From Cupriavidus pampae (GTDB taxonomy: Bacteria; Pseudomonadota; Gammaproteobacteria; Burkholderiales; Burkholderiaceae), in contig NZ_CAJZAG010000004.1 in NCBI RefSeq assembly GCF_914271485.1, positions 434,001 through 498,000 on the forward strand: 64,000 bases of DNA. The letters are read 5' to 3'. Shown here in pieces: positions 16,538 to 25,295 of the stretch (the first letter of the stretch is position 1; the number at the start of each line of letters is the position of its first letter). Below the pieces are notes generated by a model. It searched no databases, had not been told where the DNA came from, and saw nothing but the letters and a program-made list of their open reading frames with translations. The position numbers and the translations under genes were made by a program.

Positions 16538-17857
16538 ATGGAACTTCAGCAACATGCGCCAACGTCTCGGCTTGCGTCCCCGTGGATGCAGCTCGTATTC
16601 GGCGTGATCTGTATGGCGATGATCGCCAACATGCAGTACGGCTGGACGCTGTTCGTCAATCCTATCGATGACAAGTACCACTGGGGCCGCACCGCCATTC
16701 AGGTGGCCTTCACCATTTTCGTGGTGACGGAGACCTGGCTGGTGCCGATCGAAGGCTACCTCGTCGACAAGTATGGTCCGCGCCCGGTCGTGGTGGGCGG
16801 CGGCCTGCTATGCGCGGCGGCCTGGGCACTGAACTCTGTGGCCTCGTCGCTGCCGATGCTGTACTTCGCGGCCGCGATTGGCGGGGTTGGTGCCGGCGCG
16901 GTCTACGGCACCTGCGTGGGTAACGCGCTCAAGTGGTTCCCGAATCGACGCGGTCTGGCGGCAGGGATCACCGCCGCGGGCTTCGGCGCGGGATCCGCGA
17001 TGACGGTGGTACCCATCGCCAACATGATCAAGACCAGCGGCTACGAGTCCACGTTCCTGTGGTTCGGTCTGGGCCAGGGGTTGATCGTGTTCTTCCTGGG
17101 CATGGCGCTGTATCCGCCGTCCGCGAAGATCCTCAACGAGGTCAAGTCCACGCTGAAGAACGCGGCCACGTACAACGCCACGCCGCGTCAGGTGCTGTCG
17201 TCGCCGATCTTCTGGGTCATGTACGCGATGTTCGTGATGATGGCCGCCGGCGGCCTGATGGCCACCGCGCAGCTGGGCCCGATCGCAAAGGATTTCGGCC
17301 TGCATGACTCGCCGGTCTCGATCCTCGGCCTGACGTTGCCCGCACTGACCTTCGCGCTGACTATCGACCGTGTGCTCAATGGACTGACGCGACCGTTCTT
17401 CGGCTGGGTCTCGGACAACATCGGCCGGGAAAACACGATGTTCATCGCGTTTGCGGTCGAGGCGGTAGGCATCCTGCTGCTGTCGAAGTACGGCCACAAT
17501 CCGGTGGCGTTCGTGGTGCTGACGGGCGTGGTGTTCTTTGCCTGGGGCGAGATCTACAGCTTGTTCCCGGCCACCTGCGGTGACACGTTCGGTCCCAAGT
17601 TCGCAGCGACGAACGCGGGTTTGCTTTACACGGCCAAAGGCACGGCCGCGCTGCTGGTCCCGTTCTCGAGCGTGATCACAGCCGCAACGGGCGACTGGCA
17701 TGCGGTGTTCATGCTGGCTTCGGGCATGGCCGCACTGTCCGCGGTACTCGCCATCTTCGTGCTGCGGCCGATGCGCGAGGCACATGCGAAGAAGCACGTG
17801 CACGCCAATACCACGGCGCCGATGGGATATCGCGCGGTGCCGGACGACGTGACCTGA
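16538..17857 (+). CDS. OxlT-like MFS oxalate:formate antiporter 2
   Basis: 439 residues, 12 predicted helices, paralogue of the carrier at 13201. The OxlT substrate-binding pair is conserved: Arg285 in NGLTRP and Lys367 in YTAKGTA. ATG at 16538 follows AGAAGGAGACACC. It should exchange oxalate for formate across the inner membrane, supplying Frc/Oxc. Its promoter carries operator copy 7, so unlike antiporter 1 it belongs to the GntR-type regulon. Having two such carriers may reflect different affinities or inducers. A terminator follows at 17896. Confidence 0.92.
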   Translation: MELQQHAPTSRLASPWMQLVFGVICMAMIANMQYGWTLFVNPIDDKYHWGRTAIQVAFTIFVVTETWLVPIEGYLVDKYGPRPVVVGGGLLCAAAWALNSVASSLPMLYFAAAIGGVGAGAVYGTCVGNALKWFPNRRGLAAGITAAGFGAGSAMTVVPIANMIKTSGYESTFLWFGLGQGLIVFFLGMALYPPSAKILNEVKSTLKNAATYNATPRQVLSSPIFWVMYAMFVMMAAGGLMATAQLGPIAKDFGLHDSPVSILGLTLPALTFALTIDRVLNGLTRPFFGWVSDNIGRENTMFIAFAVEAVGILLLSKYGHNPVAFVVLTGVVFFAWGEIYSLFPATCGDTFGPKFAATNAGLLYTAKGTAALLVPFSSVITAATGDWHAVFMLASGMAALSAVLAIFVLRPMREAHAKKHVHANTTAPMGYRAVPDDVT

Positions 17858-17895
17858 CGGGGTGCTCCCCCCGTCGCAACAATGCGCTGACGCAT

Positions 17896-17920
17896 GCCCG
17901 CCCTTGTGGCGGGCTTTTTT
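17896..17920 (+). terminator. terminator after antiporter 2
   Basis: Stem GCCCGCC (17896-17902) with GGCGGGC (17908-17914), then six T. Confidence 0.92.
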
Positions 17921-18042
17921 ATGGCGCTATTTACTCTGTTTCAGTGAAAGTGATTGCGGCAGTTTCCGGCTAATCAAGCGGATGGAAGTTGGCTACGATG
18001 CAGTCATAGCAATTTTCGTCTGCCTCTCACCGGAGCCTCCCC

Positions 18043-19059
18043 ATGAAAGCCATCGGCCTGACCCATTACCTGCCCATCAGCGACCCGCAAGCGCTGTTCG
18101 ACGTCGATCTGCCCAAGCCGGAAGCGGCCGGGCATGACCTGCTGGTCAAGATCGAGGCGATTGCCGTGAATCCGGTCGACACCAAGGTGCGCGCCCCGAA
18201 GGACAAGGTTGAAGCCGCGCCGCGCGTGCTGGGCTGGGATGCGGCCGGTACCGTGGTGGCGGTGGGTCCCGACGTGACGCTGTTCAAGGTCGGCGATCCG
18301 GTGTTCTACGCGGGCAGCATCACGCGCCCGGGTACCAACAGCGAATATCACCTTGTGGACGAGCGCATCGCTGGCCACAAGCCTGCCTCGCTGGACTTTG
18401 CGCATGCCGCCGCGCTGCCGCTGACCGCGATCACCGCGTGGGAAGCGCTGTTCGATCGCCTGGGTGTGTCCGCGAAGGGCGAGGACGCAGGCAAGTCGGT
18501 GCTGATCATCGGCGGCGCGGGTGGCGTGGGGTCGATCGGCATTCAGTTGGCGAAGGAGCTCGGCAAGCTCACCGTCATCGCCACCGCGTCGCGTCCGGAA
18601 TCGGAAGCATGGGTGCGCAAGCTCGGTGCCGACCACACCATCGACCATCGCGGCGACATCCCCGCGCAACTGCGCACGCTGGGCTTCGAGAACGTCGACT
18701 TCATCCTCTGCTTCAACGACACCGACCGTCACTTCAAGGCGATGGCGGAAGCGGTCGCGCCGCAGGGCAAGATCTGCTCGATCGTGGAAAACGCGGGTCC
18801 GCTGGAAATTGGCGCGCTGAAGAGCAAGAGCGCGACGTTCGTGTGGGAGTTCATGTTCACGCGCGCGATGTACGGCACGCCGGACATGATCGCGCAGCAC
18901 AAGCTGCTCAACGAAGTGGCGCGCCTGATCGATGCCGGTCGTCTGCAAACCACGCTGGGTGAAAACCTCGGCGCGATCAACGCCGCGAACCTGCGTCGCG
19001 CGCATGCCATCCTCGAAGGCGGCCAGACCATCGGCAAGCTCGTATTGCAGGGCTTCTGA
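18043..19059 (+). CDS. zinc-type alcohol dehydrogenase-like / quinone oxidoreductase
   Basis: 338 residues of the medium-chain dehydrogenase/reductase superfamily. The N-terminal GroES-like domain (about 25-125) lacks the Cys/His zinc ligands, as in quinone oxidoreductases. The nucleotide-binding motif GGAGGVGSIGIQLAK follows near residue 155. The start after CGGAGCCTCCCC is convincing. Such enzymes reduce quinones, enones or similar electrophiles with NADPH in the cytoplasm. It is monocistronic and ends 2 bases from the converging hydrolase gene. Substrate unknown. Confidence 0.88.
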   Translation: MKAIGLTHYLPISDPQALFDVDLPKPEAAGHDLLVKIEAIAVNPVDTKVRAPKDKVEAAPRVLGWDAAGTVVAVGPDVTLFKVGDPVFYAGSITRPGTNSEYHLVDERIAGHKPASLDFAHAAALPLTAITAWEALFDRLGVSAKGEDAGKSVLIIGGAGGVGSIGIQLAKELGKLTVIATASRPESEAWVRKLGADHTIDHRGDIPAQLRTLGFENVDFILCFNDTDRHFKAMAEAVAPQGKICSIVENAGPLEIGALKSKSATFVWEFMFTRAMYGTPDMIAQHKLLNEVARLIDAGRLQTTLGENLGAINAANLRRAHAILEGGQTIGKLVLQGF

Positions 19060-19061
19060 GT

Positions 19062-20063
19062 TCAGTCGCGGACGAACGCCGCGATTCTTGCCGCCACCGC
19101 CGCGTCCTGCAGGATGCGGCGGTGGCCGAGGCCCTCGGTGGTCGCGAGTTGCGCGCGCGGCCACGCGCCCGCGATCGCGGCGCCATCTTCCCACGGCACT
19201 TCCCGATCGGAGCGGTCATGCACGACCAGCGTCGGCGGCACCTCGCGCGTGCGGCCCACGTCCGGCACATTGAGCGTTGACCACGGCATGCCGAGCCATT
19301 GCGCACTGGCCTCGGTCATGCGCGCGAGGACCGCCGGGCTGAAGCCGAGCTGCCACGCCAGCGCCGCGCAGGCACGGCCCATGTCCGCGGGCGGGGAGAT
19401 CAGTACGGCGCGGCGCACCGGCAACCCTTCGCGCAGGGCGAGCGCGGTCGCGGGACCGCCGGCCGAATGGGAGATCACCGCGTGCACCGGACCCACCTGC
19501 CAGGCCACTGCCAGCAGCGATCGCGACAGCTCGACAATCGAACTGCGTTGCGTGCCGTGCGCGCCCGCATCGGAAGCGCCGTGCGAGAGCGCGTCGAAGG
19601 CCACCACGCGGCATCCGGCGCCCAGCAGTGGCGCCACCAGCGCGTGCCACTGTGCCGCGTTGCCACCCCAGCCATGGGCGAGCAGCACCACCGGTCCCGC
19701 CTGACCCCATCGATACACGCGTACGCGCCGGCCCGAGACGAGTGCCCATTCGGCGCGCGCGGCGTCGAGCGTTTGCTGTCCCGCGACGGAGACCGGCGCG
19801 CGGGGCGGCGAGAACCACAGGCGCTCGAGCACGCGCGCCGCGCCGGCCGGGTGCAGTAGCGAGGCGGCCTGCCAGCCCAGACGGCGCCAGCTCGGGATGT
19901 CAGGTGCGCGGGAAGAGCGGGGTGCCGGACCGCGCGTGGGCGGTTTTATCGAGCGATCGAGCGATGCCTGAGGCTGCGCACTGGGGGGGATGTCGACAGG
20001 CGCGGCTGCACGCGCATCGGATGAAGGAGACAGCACTTGAGACACGGCAACAACCTCCGGCAT
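19062..20063 (-). CDS. alpha/beta hydrolase
   Basis: 333 residues. After a proline-rich, basic N-terminal extension of about 60 residues comes an alpha/beta-hydrolase fold with oxyanion motif HGWGG, nucleophile elbow SHSAGG, acid HDRSD and catalytic His in GLGHRR. No convincing signal peptide, so probably cytoplasmic. Substrate is not predictable. A TetR gene lies upstream in the same direction, and the 166-base gap contains a TetR-type operator nearly identical to the one in front of the TetR gene, so this hydrolase is its likely target. Confidence 0.87.
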   Translation of the reverse strand: MPEVVAVSQVLSPSSDARAAAPVDIPPSAQPQASLDRSIKPPTRGPAPRSSRAPDIPSWRRLGWQAASLLHPAGAARVLERLWFSPPRAPVSVAGQQTLDAARAEWALVSGRRVRVYRWGQAGPVVLLAHGWGGNAAQWHALVAPLLGAGCRVVAFDALSHGASDAGAHGTQRSSIVELSRSLLAVAWQVGPVHAVISHSAGGPATALALREGLPVRRAVLISPPADMGRACAALAWQLGFSPAVLARMTEASAQWLGMPWSTLNVPDVGRTREVPPTLVVHDRSDREVPWEDGAAIAGAWPRAQLATTEGLGHRRILQDAAVAARIAAFVRD

Positions 20064-20133
20064 TGACGTTACGGACGGTCAGTGAAGCGCTCGCGCGGGT
20101 TCTCGCCCCGTGCCTCGCATTTATTTGTAATTT

Positions 20134-20152
20134 ACGACCGACCAGTCGTGCT
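20134..20152 (-). promoter_or_regulatory. TetR-type operator before the hydrolase
   Basis: Minus strand AGCACGACTGGTCGGTCGT. It matches the site at 20863-20878 at 15 of 16 positions (AGCACGAC-C/T-GGTCGGT) and sits 71 bases before the hydrolase start. Confidence 0.72.
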
Positions 20153-20229
20153 ATTTATAGGGCAACAAATCGCGGCAAGAATGCCGTTGGAAGCCCCGCG
20201 CGCCTGCCCTGGCGCGCGCTGCTCCGATA

Positions 20230-20850
20230 TCAGTGCGAGACGCGCGCGGGCACGTCTCCGACGGGTCTGGCGCTCGCCAGCAGGCGCGCAAAGGCGTTGC
20301 GTGCCATCTCCCCCGCATCGTCGCGACCCAGTAGCTTGAACGAGGTCTGGAACGACATGCCGATGCCCACCATGTCGAACGCGAATTGTCGCGGTTCCAC
20401 ATCGGCGCGAATCGCGCCTTCGTCGATGGCATCGCGCAACACGCGTGCAATCGTGCTGTGCCAGTCCTTGAGCGCCTGCACCACGAGGTCGCGAATGGCG
20501 CCCGGACGGTCGCGGTATTCCTGCGCCAGAGCCATAAACAGGCAGCGGCCGCCGGTCACGGTGCCACCCACCCATTCGAGATAGCCGTCGAACAGTATCT
20601 GCAGGCGCGGCACGCCGCGCGGCGCGCGCATCGCGGGCTGCACGACGATCTCGCCGAAGCGTTCCGCGGCGCGCTCCAGCACCGCTTCCTGCAACGCTTC
20701 CTTCGACTTGAAATGCGCGTACAGCCCACTCTTCGACATCTGGGTATCGGCCGCGAGCGTGGCCAGCGACAACTGCTCGAAGCCGACCCGCGTGGCGGAT
20801 GCCAGGGCCTGTTCGATGATCACGGCGCGGGTGAGTTGACCTTTCTGCAT
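20230..20850 (-). CDS. TetR-family regulator
   Basis: 206 residues from ATG 20850 (MQKGQLTRAVIIEQAL); an upstream in-frame ATG would put the operator inside the gene. The helix-turn-helix (about 8-55) has LSLATLAADTQMSKSGLYAHFKSKEAL, and the C-terminal domain is the TetR_C type common in YxaF/LmrA-like regulators. Its own promoter region contains a palindromic operator (20863-20878) and a second copy lies before the downstream hydrolase, indicating autoregulation plus one local target. Inducer unknown, probably a lipophilic compound or ester. Confidence 0.88.
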   Translation of the reverse strand: MQKGQLTRAVIIEQALASATRVGFEQLSLATLAADTQMSKSGLYAHFKSKEALQEAVLERAAERFGEIVVQPAMRAPRGVPRLQILFDGYLEWVGGTVTGGRCLFMALAQEYRDRPGAIRDLVVQALKDWHSTIARVLRDAIDEGAIRADVEPRQFAFDMVGIGMSFQTSFKLLGRDDAGEMARNAFARLLASARPVGDVPARVSH

Positions 20851-20862
20851 GCGGTGCAGATT

Positions 20863-20878
20863 AGCACGACCGGTCGGT
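20863..20878 (+). promoter_or_regulatory. TetR-type operator before the TetR gene
   Basis: AGCACGACCGGTCGGT, with the inner dyad CGACCGGTCG, 13 bases upstream of the TetR start codon. Confidence 0.75.
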
Positions 20879-21132
20879 TTGTCAACTTGCCTTACTGCAC
20901 ACTTCGACAATACTTATGTGACGTCAACGCAAAGCAGACATTCCCGTTAGTGTGAGGGCGCAGGCTATCGTTGTGCTGAGTAAGCCTTTCGGACTAGAGC
21001 CCGAAAGGCCGGAACCAGCCATCATAGGAAATCTGCAAAAGTGTTTCGCAAAGGACCTACGGAACGCTTTACGTGCTCTATACTCGAATGCACGTCCGCG
21101 CACTTTTTTTTGACTGGTGACTGGAGACCGAC

Positions 21133-21522
21133 ATGAACAGTACAGCCGTGCCAAGAGGCGCTAGCGAACCGTTCCGGCAACTGCGGGCATTGCGCCGTGC
21201 GCGCAAGCTCAAGCAGGAGGACGTCGCCCGTAAGGCCGGGATTTCCCGGGAAGCTTATCTGCGGGCGGAATCGGGTCAGGCCGATCCGCGTATGTCCACA
21301 TTTCTCGCCGCCTGCGAGGCGCTGGGGCTGGAGGTGGTGCTCGCCCCTCAGCATCTGGCCGCAGACGTGAATGCCTTCATTGCCAGCCGTAATGGCGGCG
21401 TGACGGCCGCTTCGATGGCTGGCCAGCCGGCAACGCCGGGGGGCTCGTCCTCGGGCTCCACGCCGTCATCTGGCGGCTTTGGCGCCGGTTCCAGCACCGG
21501 CGAAGGCCACAAGCCTCTGTAA
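21133..21522 (+). CDS. XRE-family helix-turn-helix protein
   Basis: 129 residues. A Cro/CI-type helix-turn-helix covers about 14-70 (LRRARKLKQEDVARKAGISREAYLRAE), and the last 40 residues are a low-complexity Ser/Gly/Thr/Pro tail. ATG at 21133 follows GGAGACCGAC. No partner toxin or phage gene is next to it; it stands alone between the TetR gene and hmgA. It could be an orphan antitoxin-like or housekeeping regulator. Nothing in the sequence reveals a target. Confidence 0.82.
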   Translation: MNSTAVPRGASEPFRQLRALRRARKLKQEDVARKAGISREAYLRAESGQADPRMSTFLAACEALGLEVVLAPQHLAADVNAFIASRNGGVTAASMAGQPATPGGSSSGSTPSSGGFGAGSSTGEGHKPL

Positions 21523-21856
21523 CGTCCGGCTCCGCCCTGGGGCGGGCCTGGCGATCGCTGTCTGTCCGCCGGTGCCGTGCGCGCCGGCGGCGCTTTTGCC
21601 GCCGTGTGCCGCTTTATGCCGCCTCGTGCTGCATCGTGCCGCGCGGATCTCCCGCGCCGCCGCGTCCCCGCGTGCGCGTCAAGGTATGTCATTTGCGCGC
21701 CGGGTGCGGATTTGTGCTCGGTTTGCCTATTTTCCCCTGTTTGTCGCTCATGCACCGCTTCTGGGCCGCATGCGATTTGACACGTCCCGCTGCAAAAATT
21801 ACGATTAGAGAAATTTATTTCTTAATGCGTAATTCGAGAACTCAGGAGACTCCGCC
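21523..21856. other. intergenic region before hmgA
   Basis: 334 bases; the first 250 are GC-rich and featureless to me. The AT-rich end holds a near-palindrome at 21798-21833 and the hmgA ribosome site (CAGGAG). Confidence 0.5.
21798..21833 (+). promoter_or_regulatory. AT-rich near-palindrome upstream of hmgA
   Basis: ATTACG-ATTAGAGAAAT on the left is mirrored by ATTACGC-ATTAAGAAAT on the opposite strand, differing by small indels. It ends 23 bases before the hmgA start. It is a candidate site for the IclR regulator encoded just downstream of fahA. Confidence 0.55.
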
Positions 21857-23164
21857 ATGAGCGATGCAAGCGATCTGCGCTATCAGAGTGGCTTCGCCAA
21901 CGAATTCGCCAGCGAGGCGTTGCCGGGCGCCTTGCCCGAGGGCCAGAACTCCCCGCAGCGGGTGCCCTACGGCCTCTATGCGGAGCAGATCTCGGGGACC
22001 GCCTTTACGGCGCCGCGCGCGCACAATCGTCGCAGCTGGCTGTATCGCATCCGGCCCGGCGCCATGCACCGGCCGTTTATACGTATCGATGGCTCGCGCT
22101 GGGTCAGCCGCTTCGACGAGGTGCCCCCCACGCCGAACCAGTTGCGCTGGAGCCCGCCGGCCATGCCCTCCGCGCCGACAGATTTCGTCGATGGCATCGT
22201 CACCATGGCCGGCAATGGCGGACCGGCGGACTTTACCGGCTGCGGCATCCATCTGTACCTGGCCAACCAGTCCATGGTCGATCGCTTCTTCTACAACGCC
22301 GATGGCGAGATGCTGATCGTGCCGCAGCTCGGCCGGTTGCTGGTGGCCACCGAGATGGGGCGACTGGAGGTGGCGCCGCAGGAGATCGTGGTGATTCCAC
22401 GTGGCGTGCGTTTCCGCGTGGAATTACCCGATGGGGAGGCGCGCGGCTATATCTGCGAGAACTTCGGCCAGCTGTTCCGACTGCCCGATCTCGGCGTGCT
22501 GGGCTCGAACGGACTGGCCAATCCGCGCGACTTCCTGTCACCGGTGGCCAGCTACGAGGACCGCGAAGGCAAGTTCGAACTGGTGGCGCGCTTCCAGGGC
22601 AATCTGTGGCGCGCGGAGATCGATCACTCGCCGCTGGACGTGGTGGCATGGCACGGCAACTACGCGCCGTACAAATACGATCTGCGGCGCTTCAACACGA
22701 TCGGGTCGATCAGCTTCGATCATCCGGATCCGTCGATCTTCCTGGTGCTGCAGGCACCGTCCGATACGCCGGGCGTCGATACCATCGACTTCGTGATCTT
22801 CGGCCCGCGCTGGCTCGCCGCCGAGCACACGTTCCGGCCGCCCTGGTTCCATCGCAACGTGGCGAGCGAGTTCATGGGCCTGATCAACGGCGTCTACGAT
22901 GCCAAGGCCGAAGGCTTTATGCCCGGCGGCGCGAGCCTGCACAACTGCATGAGCGGTCATGGTCCCGATGCGGAGACGTTCGAGCGTGCGAGCCGCGCCG
23001 ATACCAGCGCGCCGCATCACGTCACCGACACCATGGCTTTCATGTTCGAGACGCCCACCGTGATTCGTCCAACGCCGTACGCCGCGCAGTCCGCGCTGTT
23101 GCAGCAGGACTACTACACCTGCTGGCAGGGTCTGCAGAAGCATTTCGACCCGACGCAGCGCTGA
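21857..23164 (+). CDS. hmgA: homogentisate 1,2-dioxygenase
   Basis: 435 residues, the family's normal size. It opens the ring of homogentisate to maleylacetoacetate with a mononuclear Fe(II) in the cytoplasm, in tyrosine/phenylalanine breakdown. The start [20 protein letters not shown] and the motif GQNSPQ are diagnostic. The iron ligands are visible in [12 protein letters not shown] (His and Glu) and SGHGPD (His). ATG at 21857 follows CAGGAGACTCCGCC. It is followed by fahA after 15 bases. No maleylacetoacetate isomerase gene is present in the window. Confidence 0.97.
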   Translation: MSDASDLRYQSGFANEFASEALPGALPEGQNSPQRVPYGLYAEQISGTAFTAPRAHNRRSWLYRIRPGAMHRPFIRIDGSRWVSRFDEVPPTPNQLRWSPPAMPSAPTDFVDGIVTMAGNGGPADFTGCGIHLYLANQSMVDRFFYNADGEMLIVPQLGRLLVATEMGRLEVAPQEIVVIPRGVRFRVELPDGEARGYICENFGQLFRLPDLGVLGSNGLANPRDFLSPVASYEDREGKFELVARFQGNLWRAEIDHSPLDVVAWHGNYAPYKYDLRRFNTIGSISFDHPDPSIFLVLQAPSDTPGVDTIDFVIFGPRWLAAEHTFRPPWFHRNVASEFMGLINGVYDAKAEGFMPGGASLHNCMSGHGPDAETFERASRADTSAPHHVTDTMAFMFETPTVIRPTPYAAQSALLQQDYYTCWQGLQKHFDPTQR

Positions 23165-23179
23165 TCCCGAGACCGCACC

Positions 23180-24454
23180 ATGACCACTCCGCAGACTAGC
23201 TGGATTCTTTCGGCCAACGACGGCCACACGCATTTTCCCTTGCAGAACCTGCCGTACGGCATCTTCTCGACCGCCGAGCGCGCGCCCCGTGCGGGCGTGG
23301 CGATTGGCGCGATGGTGCTCGACCTGGTCGTGCTCGACGAAGCGGGGCTGTTGCCCGCGGCCGCGCGTGGCACGTTCGCGCACGACACGCTCAATCGCTT
23401 TATCGCACTGGGGCAGGCGGTATGGCGCGAGACGCGCGCGCGACTCACGGCGTTGCTGGCGGAAGGCGATGTACTGCTCGCCGGCAATGCAGCCTTGCGC
23501 GAGCGCGCGCTGGTGCCGCTGAGCGATGCCACGTTGCATCTGCCGGTGGAGATTCCGGGTTACACGGACTTCTATTCGTCGCGCGAGCATGCGACCAATG
23601 TGGGGCGCATGTTCCGCGATCCCGAGAATGCGCTGCTGCCGAACTGGCTCGAGATTCCGATCGGCTACAACGGTCGCGCGAGTTCGGTGGTGGTCAGCGG
23701 CACGCCGCTGCATCGGCCCAATGGTCAGGTCAAACTGCCCAACGAAGCGCGCCCGGTGTTCGGGCCGTGCCGCAAGCTCGACTACGAACTGGAGATGGGG
23801 TTTATCGTCGGGCAGACGTCGGCGCTGGGCGAGCCGATCGACGTGGCCGATGCGCCCGCGCATATGTTCGGCATGGTGTTGCTGAACGACTGGAGCGCGC
23901 GCGATATCCAGCAGTGGGAGTACGTGCCGCTCGGGCCGTTCAACAGCAAGTCGTTCGGCACATCGATCTCGCCGTGGATCGTCACGATGGAGGCGCTTGC
24001 TCCGTTTCGTCGCGACAACCCCGCGCAGATGCCCGAGCCGTTGCCGTATCTGCGGCAGCAGGGGCCCAATGCCTACGACATCGCGCTCGAGGTGGCGTTG
24101 CAGCCCGCGCACGCGTCGGCGGCGACCACCGTGTGTCGCACGAACTTCCGCGCGATGTACTGGACCATGGCGCAGCAGCTTGCCCACCATACGGTGTCTG
24201 GCTGCAATGTGCGTGTGGGGGATTTGATGGGCTCGGGCACGATCAGCGGCACCACGCCGGATGCGTTCGGCAGTCTGCTCGAGACCACGCGCAATGGCGC
24301 CGAGCCGCTCACGCTGGCCGACGGCACCCGGCGCGTTTTCCTCGAGGATGGCGACGAGGTGGTGATGACGGGGTGGTGCCAGGGCGAGGGCTATCGCGTC
24401 GGGTTTGGTGAAGTGGCCGGCAAGATCTTGCCGGCACGCACCGCGCTCGCTTGA
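23180..24454 (+). CDS. fahA: fumarylacetoacetase
   Basis: 424 residues. It hydrolyses fumarylacetoacetate to fumarate and acetoacetate, the last step of the homogentisate pathway. The N-terminal SH3-like domain (about 15-110) precedes the FAH fold with YTDFYSSREHATNVG (metal Asp), ELEMGFIVG (Glu pair) and LLNDWSARDIQ (Asp). It follows hmgA in one operon and converges with the IclR gene 16 bases downstream. Unlike the FAH-family gene at 4503, this is the true long fumarylacetoacetase. Confidence 0.97.
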   Translation: MTTPQTSWILSANDGHTHFPLQNLPYGIFSTAERAPRAGVAIGAMVLDLVVLDEAGLLPAAARGTFAHDTLNRFIALGQAVWRETRARLTALLAEGDVLLAGNAALRERALVPLSDATLHLPVEIPGYTDFYSSREHATNVGRMFRDPENALLPNWLEIPIGYNGRASSVVVSGTPLHRPNGQVKLPNEARPVFGPCRKLDYELEMGFIVGQTSALGEPIDVADAPAHMFGMVLLNDWSARDIQQWEYVPLGPFNSKSFGTSISPWIVTMEALAPFRRDNPAQMPEPLPYLRQQGPNAYDIALEVALQPAHASAATTVCRTNFRAMYWTMAQQLAHHTVSGCNVRVGDLMGSGTISGTTPDAFGSLLETTRNGAEPLTLADGTRRVFLEDGDEVVMTGWCQGEGYRVGFGEVAGKILPARTALA

Positions 24455-24470
24455 GGGCGGGATGCCCGTG

Positions 24471-25232
24471 TCAGTTCACGCGTTCCAGCGTGGCGCACGC
24501 GGTGCGCAGGATGGCGGAGAAGCGTTCGAGGTTCGGCTCGATGCGATAGACCGGGCCGGCGATCGAGAGCGCATAGCTCTCCCCTGACAGCTGCACGGGC
24601 CACGCTAGTGCGCCCACATCGGGCATCGACTCGCTGAGGTTGACGAACGCGCCACGCTCGCGCGAGGCGCGTAGTTCTGCTTCGACCTCGGCCGCAGTGG
24701 TCAGCGTGCGCGGCGTAAAACGTTCCAGCGGCAATTGCGCGAGCAGCGCGGCGCGTTCGGCGTCGTCCATGGCCGCGAGCAGCGCTTTGCCGATGGAATT
24801 CGCATGCAACTCGCGCCGCTCGCCGGCGGTGGCGATATAGCGAATCGCATGCGGAGACTCGAGGACGTCGAGGTACAGCACCGCGCGGCCTTCATGGAGC
24901 TTGCCGATGACGATGGTCTCGCCGGTGGCTTCGCGCAGTTCGGCCATGGTGTCGTGCACGCGATCGAGCACAGGGTCGTGCCGCGCAATCTGCTGCGCCA
25001 TGGCGAGCAGGCGGCCGGTGGGGTAGTAGCCCTGGCGCCGGCTCGTTTCGTACAGATACCCGAGCGAGGTCAGCGTGCGGATCAGCGCGAGGCAGCTCGA
25101 CGCGGGCACTGCCAGCAAACGAGCGAGTTCGGAGAGCGACAGCGCGCGCCGCTCGCGCGCGAACGTCTCGATGATCTCGATGACGCGCAGCGCGGTCTTG
25201 ACGTTGGCGGAGGGGGCAGGGGGTCTGGACAT
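24471..25232 (-). CDS. IclR-family regulator of the homogentisate genes
   Basis: 253 residues. The N-terminal winged helix (about 12-70) has ALSLSELARLLAVPASSCLALIRTL and the C-terminal effector domain (about 80-250) contains RYIATAGERRELHANSIGKALLAAM. It is convergent with hmgA-fahA. In Pseudomonas putida the homogentisate genes are repressed by an IclR-type protein (HmgR) released by homogentisate; by position and family this is the likely counterpart. A candidate operator is the near-palindrome at 21798. Confidence 0.87.
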   Translation of the reverse strand: MSRPPAPSANVKTALRVIEIIETFARERRALSLSELARLLAVPASSCLALIRTLTSLGYLYETSRRQGYYPTGRLLAMAQQIARHDPVLDRVHDTMAELREATGETIVIGKLHEGRAVLYLDVLESPHAIRYIATAGERRELHANSIGKALLAAMDDAERAALLAQLPLERFTPRTLTTAAEVEAELRASRERGAFVNLSESMPDVGALAWPVQLSGESYALSIAGPVYRIEPNLERFSAILRTACATLERVN

Positions 25233-25295
25233 CGGCGAATTATAGGGGCAGCCGGCCCCGCTGGCCGCCCCGCCTCGGACTGGATTGCCGAGACC

